A DNA stretch of 64,000 bases from Apostichopus japonicus. Lineage: Eukaryota > Echinodermata > Holothuroidea > Aspidochirotida > Stichopodidae. Shown piece by piece: positions 15,001-24,000 of this stretch. The notes beneath the pieces were generated by a model that saw only the letters and a program-made list of their open reading frames with translations, was not told the DNA's origin and searched no databases. The position numbers and the translations under genes were made by a program. Location: the NCBI RefSeq assembly GCF_037975245.1, contig NC_092579.1, forward strand, positions 12,012,678-12,076,677. The letters are read 5' to 3'. The stretch's first letter is position 1. Each line of letters begins with the position of its first letter.

Positions 15001-16681
15001 CATAGCAGCGTGGACATCTCAGGTCCAGATAAAAGATAACAAGGTATCACGTTTCATTACTGTCTGCATTTTGTAGCGACAAGAAGAAAACTTTCCGAGC
15101 AACGGAACTTGAAGTTAACTTTTTCAGAGCGCGGTTTGGGGCGAGTCTTTATGCCTTTAAAGAGAAACTCGAAACTTTATATGCAGTATTTCGCTGTTAG
15201 TGGTAATTAAGTTAACCCGTGATTATCTTCAAGTTCGGCTAACAAGTGGTCTGAAGAAATTGAAAATGTTAACACTGTAGGCTACCGTCTGGCTACGTAA
15301 TTAATATCATATTGGTAAATAGCAAAGTAGTAATTAGTTTTGAGAAGTTCAGAAGATTTTGTAAACTGAACAGTGTTTAACATGCTTAATGTGTTTCAAC
15401 CATACAAATTGATAATTTCTATGGTTTCAACTTAGCTCTTCTATATATTTGAATATATATAATACCCATGTGAGTTTTTATATTTAGTGCAGTCTTGAAA
15501 ATTGATATATGTCATGGTATCTGTTATGTGGCACTTCACGGAATTTCACAATTTTTTTCACAGTTAGCAACACAAAGTAAAACAAGACTTAACTTGAATA
15601 GCGCTAAGAAATCTCTAGTCAATTTGTCGAGCAGTGCATGTCCGTGAAGTAATAAGGTGATGCAGTTCAGTGCAAAACTGTCTGCACATGAGAGTCGCTA
15701 TCCGGTATAGCTATCTGTTTGTGTTTTTGATTGTTTATATTAGCGCAGCTGTTAATTGCTTGCGACCAACGAAAATAATGCAGAAATATCCCCCACATTA
15801 TTCTTGCATCTCCTTTCTTGTTGTATCTTAAATACTTGTATAACAACACGTTTGTATAACTTCTTAGAAACTGGATATGTGGATTTTCATAATATATGCA
15901 TTCCACTATATAGGGTACGTGGGTCGCGCAATATAGCACATACCACAACAACACTATACCATTATTGTCAAAAATACTTCCACAGGACTTGACCAGATTA
16001 TTATCACATTTTGTTGTTGCTGTGTTAAAACATGTTTAGCATCTGTATATGTAGGTGGGACTGCAGAAGTTAGATAACAATTTCAGGAATTGTTAATATG
16101 TAATGAATATGTAAATATGAATATGTTAATGAGTAACTTTATTCATGGTTTCGACCCCTTTGATGAACAATTTAAGTTAAACCCTACTTGTATTAGCAAC
16201 TTATATGGACATTTTGGAGTGGTCACTAACTGTAACGCGAGTCACCTTAACGCGAGTAACTAGTTATGTTGACATTGTTATGGAAATGATCGCAATGACA
16301 AAAAATTAGTATCCAAAATTCAGGTGTATTTGTACTGTATTACAAATATTTTACCATGAATAAGCTTTTATACTAACGTTCTTGCATGTCGTCGCGGATT
16401 CAATTGTTTCCATGGTTATATGCCAATGGTTTTCAATGGATTTGAACCCGGATTCATAGTACGGTTTTATAAATATTTTACCCATGCATAATCTGTTATA
16501 CTAACGTTCTTTCATGTCGTCGGATTCAATTGTTTCCATGGTTATATGCCAATGGTTTTCAATGGATTTGAACCCGGATTGTACTTGTCGACGCAATATA
16601 GATTCACTAAGAAATTTAGAATCGTACGAGTTGAGTCCTGTACAATTTCTTTATCAAAAGAGATATCTGAAATTCTATTTT

Positions 16682-16760
<79 letters not shown>

Positions 16761-17044
16761 TGCGTGAATGTATGATGTAGAGCTTAAGTATTATAATAAG
16801 ATTATCATTGTTATACGTATACTTACACAGTGCGTCTTTTCTTTGGTATCGACAGAGCAGAGTTACGGATGATATGTACATAGCGTTGTTCTTTAAGTGC
16901 ATCTGGTATCGTATCTTCCTTGGCGACCATATCCAGCTCAAGCTTACAAGCAATTTCAACATTTCTGGTACGGGATTCCAAGTTGAAATTTAACTGCGAA
17001 CCAACGTCACTACTAACACGTTGAGGTCTGAATGCAGCTGTCAT
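1..17044 (-). CDS. TMC (transmembrane channel-like) family protein, 3' end beyond the window
   Basis: Multi-pass membrane protein of the TMC family; members include hair-cell mechanotransduction channel subunits. Exons read on the minus strand, all with GT/AG ends and matching phases: 17044-16827 (start ATG), 12148-12076, 11078-10997, 9697-9539, 8877-8786, 7497-7301, 6503-6353, 5739-5578, 4359-4234, 3588-3462, 2446-2349, 1580-1479, 977-771. Family hallmarks are an EGNFG...SYFVFLRWLFFLN first membrane segment, SGWDF after the second membrane block, a Cys-rich loop before CWETVVGQEFYKL (the TMC signature), then WIGAFFCPFLP and KFFILFYVRK. About 597 residues are readable. One short exon (3n+2 bases, near an expected LIR-type sequence) between 3589 and 4233 was not found. 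The last exon ends mid-codon at 771, so the C-terminus lies to the left. The subfamily (TMC7/5/3-like) cannot be fixed by eye. Neighbour IFT56 is divergent. Confidence 0.88.
133..521 (+). repeat. tRNA-derived SINE-like sequence between 30-bp direct repeats
   Basis: Positions 203-270 look like a tRNA head, with an A-box-like TAGCCTAGTGGTTAG and a B box GGTTCGAATCC. A 30-base sequence (acaggtaacaagcgcc...) at 133-162 recurs at 492-521 with one difference and flanks the segment. It may be an unusually long target duplication or part of a repeated element. It lies in a TMC intron or 3' flank. Confidence 0.5.
1873..2275. repeat. Tandem duplication, 201-bp unit, two copies
   Basis: The block beginning cattcagaccgaggacccc at 1881 recurs at 2082 with few changes. 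Each unit ends in an imperfect inverted match to its start (caagtcctnngtcagaat), so the unit may be a small TIR element that duplicated. A CA-rich microsatellite (about 1828-1865) lies to its left. It lies in the TMC intron between the exons at 2349-2446 and 1479-1580. Confidence 0.75.
4081..4146. repeat. TTC microsatellite
   Basis: A near-pure (TTC)n run in the TMC intron just left of the exon at 4234-4359. Confidence 0.9.
4485..4790. repeat. Perfect 153-bp tandem duplication in a TMC intron
   Basis: Positions 4485-4637 and 4638-4790 read as the same sequence base for base by eye. The flanks do not continue the match. A recent slip or unequal exchange, or an assembly duplication, would explain it. 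Confidence 0.85.
6000..6204 (-). repeat. tRNA-derived SINE
   Basis: On the minus strand the head at 6204-6121 shows an A-box region (TGGTTATCCTAGTGGTTAGAG) and a B box GGTTCGACTCC, followed by a non-tRNA body. It is intronic in the TMC gene. The exact 3' end is uncertain. Confidence 0.55.
7770..7985 (+). repeat. Interspersed repeat, single copy of a family also at 13467 and 15012
   Basis: About 215 bp beginning tgtacactgtgttgtgggta and containing gggatcgatggtggtgtct. It matches 13467-13680 on the same strand and 15012-14818 in inverse orientation, at roughly 85-90% by eye. No coding content. A MITE end or solo repeat of unknown superfamily. Confidence 0.7.
8459..8625 (+). repeat. Interspersed repeat R8, copy 1
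   Basis: About 165 bp containing cagcctctgaagaaggtcct and ggctcttgagtggataagca. It matches 23040-23208 in IFT56 intron 2. The phrase 'gaagaaggtcctgttaggatcaaa' is the kind of 3' tail I associate with Penelope-like elements, but that assignment is tentative. Confidence 0.6.
10196..10905 (-). mobile_element. 5'-truncated LINE (CR1/Jockey-like), 3' end only
   Basis: On the minus strand 10837-10547 reads as the C-terminal end of a LINE reverse-transcriptase protein (FMYKVNNNLLPSLL, HFTRHSSNLHLY, GTQLWNYLDNMVKN). It is followed by a 3' UTR hairpin with GGTCTG/CAGACC arms and an AAATAAATGAAATGAAATAA tail. The RT active-site region is missing. Confidence 0.75.
12395..12545 (+). promoter_or_regulatory. 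Promoter-like cluster: CRE, three CCAAT boxes, TATA box
   Basis: TGACGTCA at 12395-12402, CCAAT at 12423, 12447 and 12471, and TATAAATA at 12506-12513, all in order on the plus strand and antisense within TMC intron 1. No gene starts downstream that I can recognise. A decayed element end is an alternative. Confidence 0.35.
13375..13915. repeat. Perfect 113-bp inverted repeat with 315-bp spacer
   Basis: Positions 13375-13487 are the exact reverse complement of 13803-13915. The spacer holds the interspersed repeat also seen at 7770. The right arm ends exactly where the CR1-like LINE sequence begins. Confidence 0.9.
13916..14680 (+). mobile_element. CR1-type LINE, 5'-truncated reverse transcriptase C-terminus
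   Basis: The frame is open to the stop at 14571 and shows CR1 hallmarks: ERDLGIYIDSSLQPSKHC, GMIKRNFSFLKEDIVVRLYK, LVRPHLEYAVQAWNPYFAKD, VQRRATRMI and RGDLIQVFKI. It covers only the thumb and C-terminal part after the RT core. A GGGGAC/GTCCC hairpin follows (about 14619-14635), then a short (actaaact) tail. Residues upstream of about 13916 in the same frame come from the inverted repeat, not the LINE. Confidence 0.9.
14818..15012 (-). repeat. Inverse copy of the 7770/13467 interspersed repeat
   Basis: The reverse complement matches 13467-13680 and 7770-7985. Together with 13467-13680 it forms inverted flanks around the CR1 insertion, so the pair may be the ends of one older TIR element that received the LINE. 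Confidence 0.65.
16351..16580. repeat. Tandem duplication of about 125 bp
   Basis: The sequence actaacgttcttgcatgtcg through gaacccggatt at 16371-16460 recurs at 16501-16580 with small indels. Confidence 0.75.
16683..16757. repeat. TA microsatellite
   Basis: About 75 bases of pure (TA)n, shortly downstream of TMC exon 1. Open frames through it are artefacts. Confidence 0.95.
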
Positions 17045-18700
17045 GTTGTGCTGTTGTTAAATGTTCACCTTTGGGAAAGAAATTATCGACAATTGTGTTG
17101 TTTTATATTTATATATTAACCATGGATTATTCCTTTTGTAAGTTGTTTATCTGTTGTGTATTTATGCCAGTCATTTAAGCAGAGGTCATGAACGACATGC
17201 AATACGGCTGGCATGGTGTCTCTAAATGCGACTGGGCAACTCCAAGTTTCCTTGGTCATTGGGAATGAATATTTATTGACTTTGGCTCATAATTTATCAG
17301 CTATTAAGATGAAAAACATGCAAATTCACAATTAATCTCTGTTACATGTATGCTTTCAAATCTTGAATGTCATATATTTGTATATGTTGGAAGCCTTTTT
17401 ATTATTTTTTTATTTTTTTTAACAAGTTCGCTGACCAATTTTTAAGCCTTGTTATATGCCCTTTAAGTTCATTGCTTCAGTGTATGTTTTAATGTACAAT
17501 TTTTCTTCAACTGATCAAAACCGGATACGATAATTAACTTACTTTAATTATATCGTAGAAGGTTATTTATCATCCAACATACCATACGAAAGAATGTAAT
17601 ATGACCAACTGAATGTCAACTTCTTGTTTGAGTCACATGACACGTCATAACAACATTACAGTATTCTTGCAGAAGAATATATCAGTATTTCACTTCTATA
17701 CTTACACAGTAATCCAAAAATATGATATTGTCAAGAAAACAGATGTATAAATATCTCCAAAGGCAATTGAAACACTATTTTGATGACTTGGCATGCCTCA
17801 ACCGCGTCCCCGGGGCTCTTGGCCGAGAGCAGGCTGCATATATGCAGGGACAAATATTGCTCACATCAAGACAGATTTTCTCAACTCACAAGCGTATAAA
17901 TAAAAGTGTTTCCAAACGACAACTCAGTGATAAAGTGGGTATGTGGTTCCTTCTTATTCTTCAAGATGCTTCTTTGGACAGACAGACTGTTGTGCAACAC
18001 GGTGTCAAAGACGAAAAGCATGCAGGGGAAAAAGCAAACAGAGGCTATATATTGGACATGCAGGGATCGAGTTGTTTGTATACACGGTATGAAAATCTTC
18101 TTCCTAACAGTATAGATACATACAGCCTCGATGGAATTCACACAAATGTTATCACTTCTAAGTTCGCGAGTATACAAGCTAAAAGTACTGTTTACTTTCC
18201 CAAATCGTAAATAAGATGTAATTGTACAGTATATATATATCCGTGGCCAAAATGCTCTGTCGTCAATAAGAAGATAAATACAACTTTGAATTGTTGTAAT
18301 AAAGCCAAATAAGACTGTTTTGAAAGAGTTCATCAACAAGCATTGATCTACTATATGATTTGTCAAGTCAGCACACCCAGTAAATAACAAAAACGTGGGT
18401 AATCGGCATGCCCATCGGCCTTGAAAGACAAAGAAGCCAGCGAAGCGTCCCTTTCGTCGTTTCAAGCATGCATATAGTGCAATAAAATTGGATATTCTTA
18501 CAAAAAAATTTGTTTGCAGTTAACCATAGACAGCATTTTCTCCATTAATATATCTTAGTAAACAGCCTGAAATTCACCGCACCCGCGTTATGGGTTACAG
18601 GATCTTCAATGACGTCATCACGTACGTGTTGAGTCAGTTGGAAGTGCTATATGGTGTTATATTATTAATAGCTTATATCTTAATAAACAGCCTGAAATTC
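17045..18700. other. Intergenic sequence upstream of TMC, no gene recognised
   Basis: AT-rich. Overlapping open frames exist on both strands (plus 17722-18210, 162 codons; minus 18465-17881, 194 codons) but neither resembles a known family and each is the other's antisense. The phrase cagcctgaaattcaccgcac occurs twice, near 18565 and 18690. The TMC promoter should lie here. Confidence 0.4.
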
Positions 18701-19019
18701 ACCGCACCCGCGTGTGACCCTGAGATCGTTGAATATAAAGTTGTAAGACGGTTAAAAGGTTAGGTTAGCAAAGTGCTAAAAAAAGAAAAGGTAAAACAAA
18801 AGATATTAAATGAAAATATTTAAGAGAAATAAGAATAAAAAATAAGTAACGGTAAGATCAACATTAAAATGAAATTAAGATTACAATAAAGAATATGAAT
18901 TACATATCAAAAACAATTTTAATGATACATATAAAAGATCATACAGGTTGTGTTTTTGTTCTTACATTAGCGTATAATTGAGTCTCACAGAAATTTGGTA
19001 GTGTTTCAAAAGTAGAAAG

Positions 19020-19105
19020 CATCCCTGACGGGACTCGAACCCGCAACCTTTGAATTTACTTCTGGATTAGAAGTCCAATGCGCTATCCGATTGCGCCACA
19101 GGGAC
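19020..19105 (-). tRNA. tRNA-Arg(TCT) with a 12-nt intron
   Basis: Acceptor GTCCCTG pairs with CAGGGAT. The A box is TGGCGCAATCGG and the B box GGTTCGAGTCC. The anticodon loop CTTCTA is interrupted after position 37 by ATCCAGAAGTAA before ATTCAA resumes, the same site as the intron of vertebrate tRNA-Arg(TCT). The spliced form has a paired TTGGA/TTCAA anticodon stem. Likely functional. Confidence 0.93.
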
Positions 19106-20050
19106 CTTAGCGGTATTTGGAGAAGCATGACACAAGATCATAAAAGTTAGAAAAACTGATGTCTCCAGCAAATACGTTTCACGCTTTTCAAACACTATAC
19201 GCAGTCAACGTGTTTACGGTACACAAAGGATGTTAATTACAATGGAACCGCGTAGTGTCGTCCAAATGACTTTCTTTCATCGAATTAACTCTGAAGTCAT
19301 CACGTATTAGATGAGTCTGTTGGGAGTGCTTTATGGTTATATATTTGAACCCCTATATTGTTCAATGGTCCTATATATAGGAGAGAAGGGGAGGAGGAGG
19401 TTGGAGGGGGGGGGGTGGTGTCAAAAGCTTCAGTACTTTGCGTATACTATGTGAGCACCACACTATTTATGTAGAAGGCAACATGGGTCCAAAGAATGTT
19501 ACCACAAAGCTCCTCCACGCTTGTATGTTAGATGGCAGATATATTACGTAATAATACAACGATGTATGTAAGTCAATGAGAAAATTATTCATATTCATAT
19601 ACAACTGAGTATAATGATAACTTGTTCTTGATAATTACCAGGACTCTAAAAACTACCACGATGTTAAAAAATGAATGGCAAGGTTTGAATTTCAAAAATG
19701 TAAGTAAATTGTACAGGGTTCTCGGGCGGATCCAGGATTTAAAAAATGTGACCCTGAGATCGTTGAATATAAAATTGTAAGGGTAAAAGACTAGGTTAGC
19801 AAAGTGCTAAATGAAAAAAAATGTAAAATAAAAGAAATTAAATGAAAATATTTAAGAGAAATAAGAATATAAAACATGTAACGGTAAAATCAACCATAAA
19901 ATTAAATTAAGATTACAATAAAAATATGAATTACATACCAAAAGCAATTTTAATGATACATATAAAAGATCATACAGGTTGTGTTTTTGTTCTTACATTA
20001 GCGTACAATTGGGTCTCACAGGAATTTGGTAGTGTTTCAAAAATAGAAAG

Positions 20051-20136
20051 CATCCCTGACGGGACTCGAACCCGCAACCTTTGAATTTACTTCTGGACTA
20101 GAAGTCCAATGCGCTATCCGATTGCGCCACAGGGAC
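20051..20136 (-). tRNA. tRNA-Arg(TCT) with a 12-nt intron, second copy
   Basis: Same body as the 19020 gene, with intron GTCCAGAAGTAA (one base different). It lies in the second half of the duplicated block. Acceptor, T arm and both internal promoter boxes are intact. Confidence 0.93.
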
Positions 20137-20397
20137 CTTAGCGGTATTTGGAGAAGCATGACACAAGATCATTAAAGTTAGAAAAAATGATATCTCCAGC
20201 AAATACGTTTCACGCTTTTCAAACACTATTCGCAGTCAACGTGTTTACGGTACACGAAGGATGTAATGACAATGGAACGGCAGTGTCGTCCAAATGACCT
20301 TTTTTTCATCGAAATAACTTTACCTAGTGCGTAAATATTATAGATCTAATCGATTGTACAAAGTATCGTTGCTTAAACACCGGAAGGGCAATGTAAA

Positions 20398-20667
20398 CAA
20401 AGTGGCTATTCTTACGACTAGTTGTAATAATAATGACCTTTTGCGCATGCGCAGTTGCTATTTTTACGACTAGGAGTACTATTTTTACAACCAGGAGTAA
20501 CAATAATTTCCGGTTAGGGTTAGGTTCAGGGTTAGGGTTGGATTGAGGGTTAGAGTTAGGGTTACCCCTACTACATGCGCAGTTGCTTTATTTACTTTGA
20601 ATTCGCCGATGTCGTAAGAATAGTTTATAAATAATTGTTACAACTAGTCGTAAGAATAGCCATGGCC
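20398..20667. mobile_element. 270-bp MITE with telomere-like internal repeats
   Basis: The ends share an inverted repeat, GGCTATTCTTACGACTAGTT, near 20404 and ending near 20660. A 9-bp target duplication CAATGTAAA lies at 20389-20397 and 20668-20676. The interior has several GGGTTAGGGTTAG-like repeats (about 20514-20567) and two copies of catgcgcagttgct. A 9-bp duplication would suit a Mutator-like element, but the superfamily is not proven. Confidence 0.75.
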
Positions 20668-21081
20668 CAATGTAAATCATTTTAAATTCAGCCTTATTTC
20701 ACCATGTAGAATTTTACATCGCATTGTCAAATTCAGAAAAGTCACTTTGGTAGTATTACAGAAATGGCTAATACTTAGTAAAATCACGCACCTAATATTT
20801 CTGTGTGTCAGACCGAAGAAGAGAGGGCGACAAACAGATTTATGAAATAAGTGTTATTCAGGTTATGAGTGATATATTTGTTAGATTCACCCTGCTATGA
20901 AATTCCTTCCATTGATTCATGTTCCAAGGGAACAGCTTACTGACGTCGGCTTAAAACATGAAATTATTGTAGTTCTTACGCCATATCGCCTGATAATATA
21001 CCAAATTCTGAATAGATATTCGCTTCAAGCTTCTTCGGACGAAGGTCTTAAGGTTAAGGGTTTCATTTCCTCACAGACAAG

Positions 21082-24000
21082 ATGGTAAGCGGGTTTTGCA
21101 GTGCCTAGCAACAGACGCCGTTGTTAAATTCTAGCCAGGCTTAAAGTAAACGTTAGGCCAACACAAGTTAAGTTAGGCCTAGCCTTGGGGCCTTGGCATA
21201 TTGTTATGATTGATTGTCGGTAAATTCGCGATAGTGATGGTTGTCTTATTGTTCCTTTCAAAGATAGCGGTAATGACGATCTCACTGATTCGCAAAATGC
21301 ATAGGCTAGTTCTATTCTTCAATTTTTTGGCTTCATCGATTATACGAGAATTGTAAGCTCAGGTTGAAGTTTTGAAGCTCAGGTTGAAGCTCAGGTGTTG
21401 AAGCTCAGGTTGAAGAAATTGTCAAACTGCTCGACGCAAAGAAAAAGCTCTCTAACTTCGCACATTCGCAAAGTGTTAAATAAGTTACCAAAATGTCTTA
21501 AATGCGAAATTGATGTTCCGTTGTTTCAGTCTACCAAGTTTGAGTTTGAAAGTTCTGTAAAAGCTCATGTAGATAAACTAAGTTAAAGTTGGTTAAAACT
21601 TCACTTATCAAAACAGCAACTACAGTGTCCATCAGTGCAGCATGTAGGCTATAACACTGTAGAGCCTGAGATGAAATAGGACTCCACACATTGGATGTTT
21701 GTGTCTATCAGATCTATATTTTGAACCAACCGTCGTGCATCAAAACAAAAAATAATAATATGTATTCCAGAGCACTTTACGCACTAAATACATTCCAAGT
21801 TAGGCCTACCATTGTGACGACATAATAATGGTTGCTGCAACATAGAACCCAAAATTTGGGGACACAAGAGTAACCTTAAACCAGCCTACCATCTCATCTC
21901 ACTGCCCTAGGCTAGGCCTATATAGGCTAGCAATAGGTTTATATATAGAAGAACTTCCAGTATAACAATGTATTACTCCACCGATTTGACTTTTATGGAG
22001 GCATGGTCGCATCAAACAAACTTAGCCTAGCCTATGCTCTATCATCACTGTGAGTGCAACTTTATACCTCCACACTAGCCTAGCATGGAGGCTCAGTCAG
22101 TGGACTTAGTTAGGCCTAAACATTCTTCATAGACATCATTAAATCATAATTGTCATTTGACTGGCAACTGCCCTCCACCCAACAGCTGAAGATCAGTAAA
22201 CTTAAGCATGTTTAAGAGGCACAGTGGATTTTGTCATTGTTATGAAAACTCCCACACAACATTGCATCAGTCACAAATAAAAGCAGATGTACTTTGTTTG
22301 CTTTAACTGAACCTTCTCATTTTGCAAAAGGTTTATTCCAACAGTGCTACATTAGCCTATTTCATATTTTTGTAATAATATTGTTTCTAGTTTAAAATTG
22401 CAAATGGAATGATTTAATAATAACTCAACCTTGAAACAATCTCTGTTGAACCTTCCACTTGTCTAGTGATTATTCTTCTTAACCCTAAATGCAACCATAA
22501 GCTCAGCTGGTGTTGTGTCTTTTGTTGAAGTTTTTGTAGTATTCAGAAGAATTATGGTTTATGACATGAAGTTATGTTTCATATTAATACCTTCAAATGC
22601 ATATAATCCAAACAATAGCAAAAATAGCAAAATTTTATCCATCTTTATACTATATCTTTTGTTAAATCTCCTCTAAGATGCTCTCAAGGCAAAAGCCTGC
22701 CACAGGGCCAGGCTCAAGCACCCCAGCACAGGAGGCTAAAAAGAAGAAACAAATGCCCAAGCTAGAAGACTTTCTGGACAGCAGAGATTACACAGGGGCA
22801 ATTGTATTAAGTGAGGTAAGGATTTTTTTCTATGCAGTAAGAAGATCTCTTTTTGTAAGAAGAAAAGAAGGATTTCAGTTTTAACACTTTATCATAACTA
22901 TGCAGTGTAACTTGACAATATTTTTCAGATTGGAACCTCGAATCCAAGTAAAGGACGTATTAATACTTTAGAACTTTTCATGCATAGAACGAAATCACTT
23001 TTCAAAGTGTATTTTGGTATTAGCAGTTTCAAACTGTCTGTCTACCTGTCTGTATGTGTAATTGTCCCTTCTGTTACTGTAACTTGCAGTTCAGCCTCTG
23101 AAGAAGATCCTGCTAGGATCAAATCATCAGGCCCTCTTACTTTTACACATTCTCTTACAGGGGCTCTTTAGTGGATAAGCAGTTTGCTGACAGTTTTGTT
23201 TTATTTTGATATTAATTTTAATTTCAAACTTGCAAGTTATTGAATCTATTTTGGAAACCATTATAGCCTGTTTGTTTAGCCAATGTACTATGGTACATTT
23301 CATTCACATGAATCATGATATATTGTTGCATTTTCTACAAACGAGTTTTGGTGCGCGGTCGTCAGCTATTAAAAATGATTGGTTTGTTTCAATTGTGTGT
23401 GATATTCTTGCTTCCATCGTTCAATGGCATGAACGGAAATTTGATTCAGTCAACACATTTGTGCTTTTAAAACCCTTGAGTGAAATTTATTATTAAACAT
23501 GACATTGACATAACAACTGTAGCAACACCCCCCCCCCCCCTCCAAATCCCACTTCATGAAACAAGAATATGGATGCCATTTGGGCTTGTGGCCTCTGCAT
23601 TCATGAGGGCAATTCCACATAAGATGTCTAAGCTGAAACGGTATTTACTCCATTTAAACTCCATGTAAGCTAAAACTGTATATTCTGCATTTGATGGAGG
23701 TGAACGTTCATGTCAGTTACGATGAAGCAGAGGAAGAAAGGATTACGGCCTTCACTGTACAATACTTGTTGTTGTGTGTGGGTTAAGGGTATTAAAGTAG
23801 AAAACTTTAGAATGCCTGAATATTCTCTGCCACTGTAATTCTTTTAGTACCAACGGAATAAAACCTACCCTTCACTTGATACCCCACACAGCTCCTCAAC
23901 CTCTGCATGTGTTTATTAATTCTTAATTTAATTGCAGTTCACCAGGAACAGTGGTAAAGGGAGTGAGGAGACCGACATGTGGGTTGCCTACTGTGCATTT

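Larger units (their letters stand above)
18713..20330. repeat. Duplicated block of about 590 bp carrying tRNA-Arg genes
   Basis: Positions 18713-19300 and 19748-20330 are about 90% alike by eye, offset about 1031 bp. Each contains one intron-bearing tRNA-Arg(TCT) gene. The segment between them (19300-19747) is different sequence with a G-run near 19410. Confidence 0.8.

Noticed and set aside
16514-16962. ORFs rich in Ile-Tyr
   Set aside because: They are translations of the TA microsatellite.
17722-18465. 162-codon (plus) and 194-codon (minus) overlapping ORFs
   Set aside because: No family resemblance, no splice context, and each is the antisense of the other; left as unassigned.
20514-20567. 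Telomere or chromosome end
   Set aside because: The GGGTTA units are few, degenerate and enclosed in a MITE with a target duplication.
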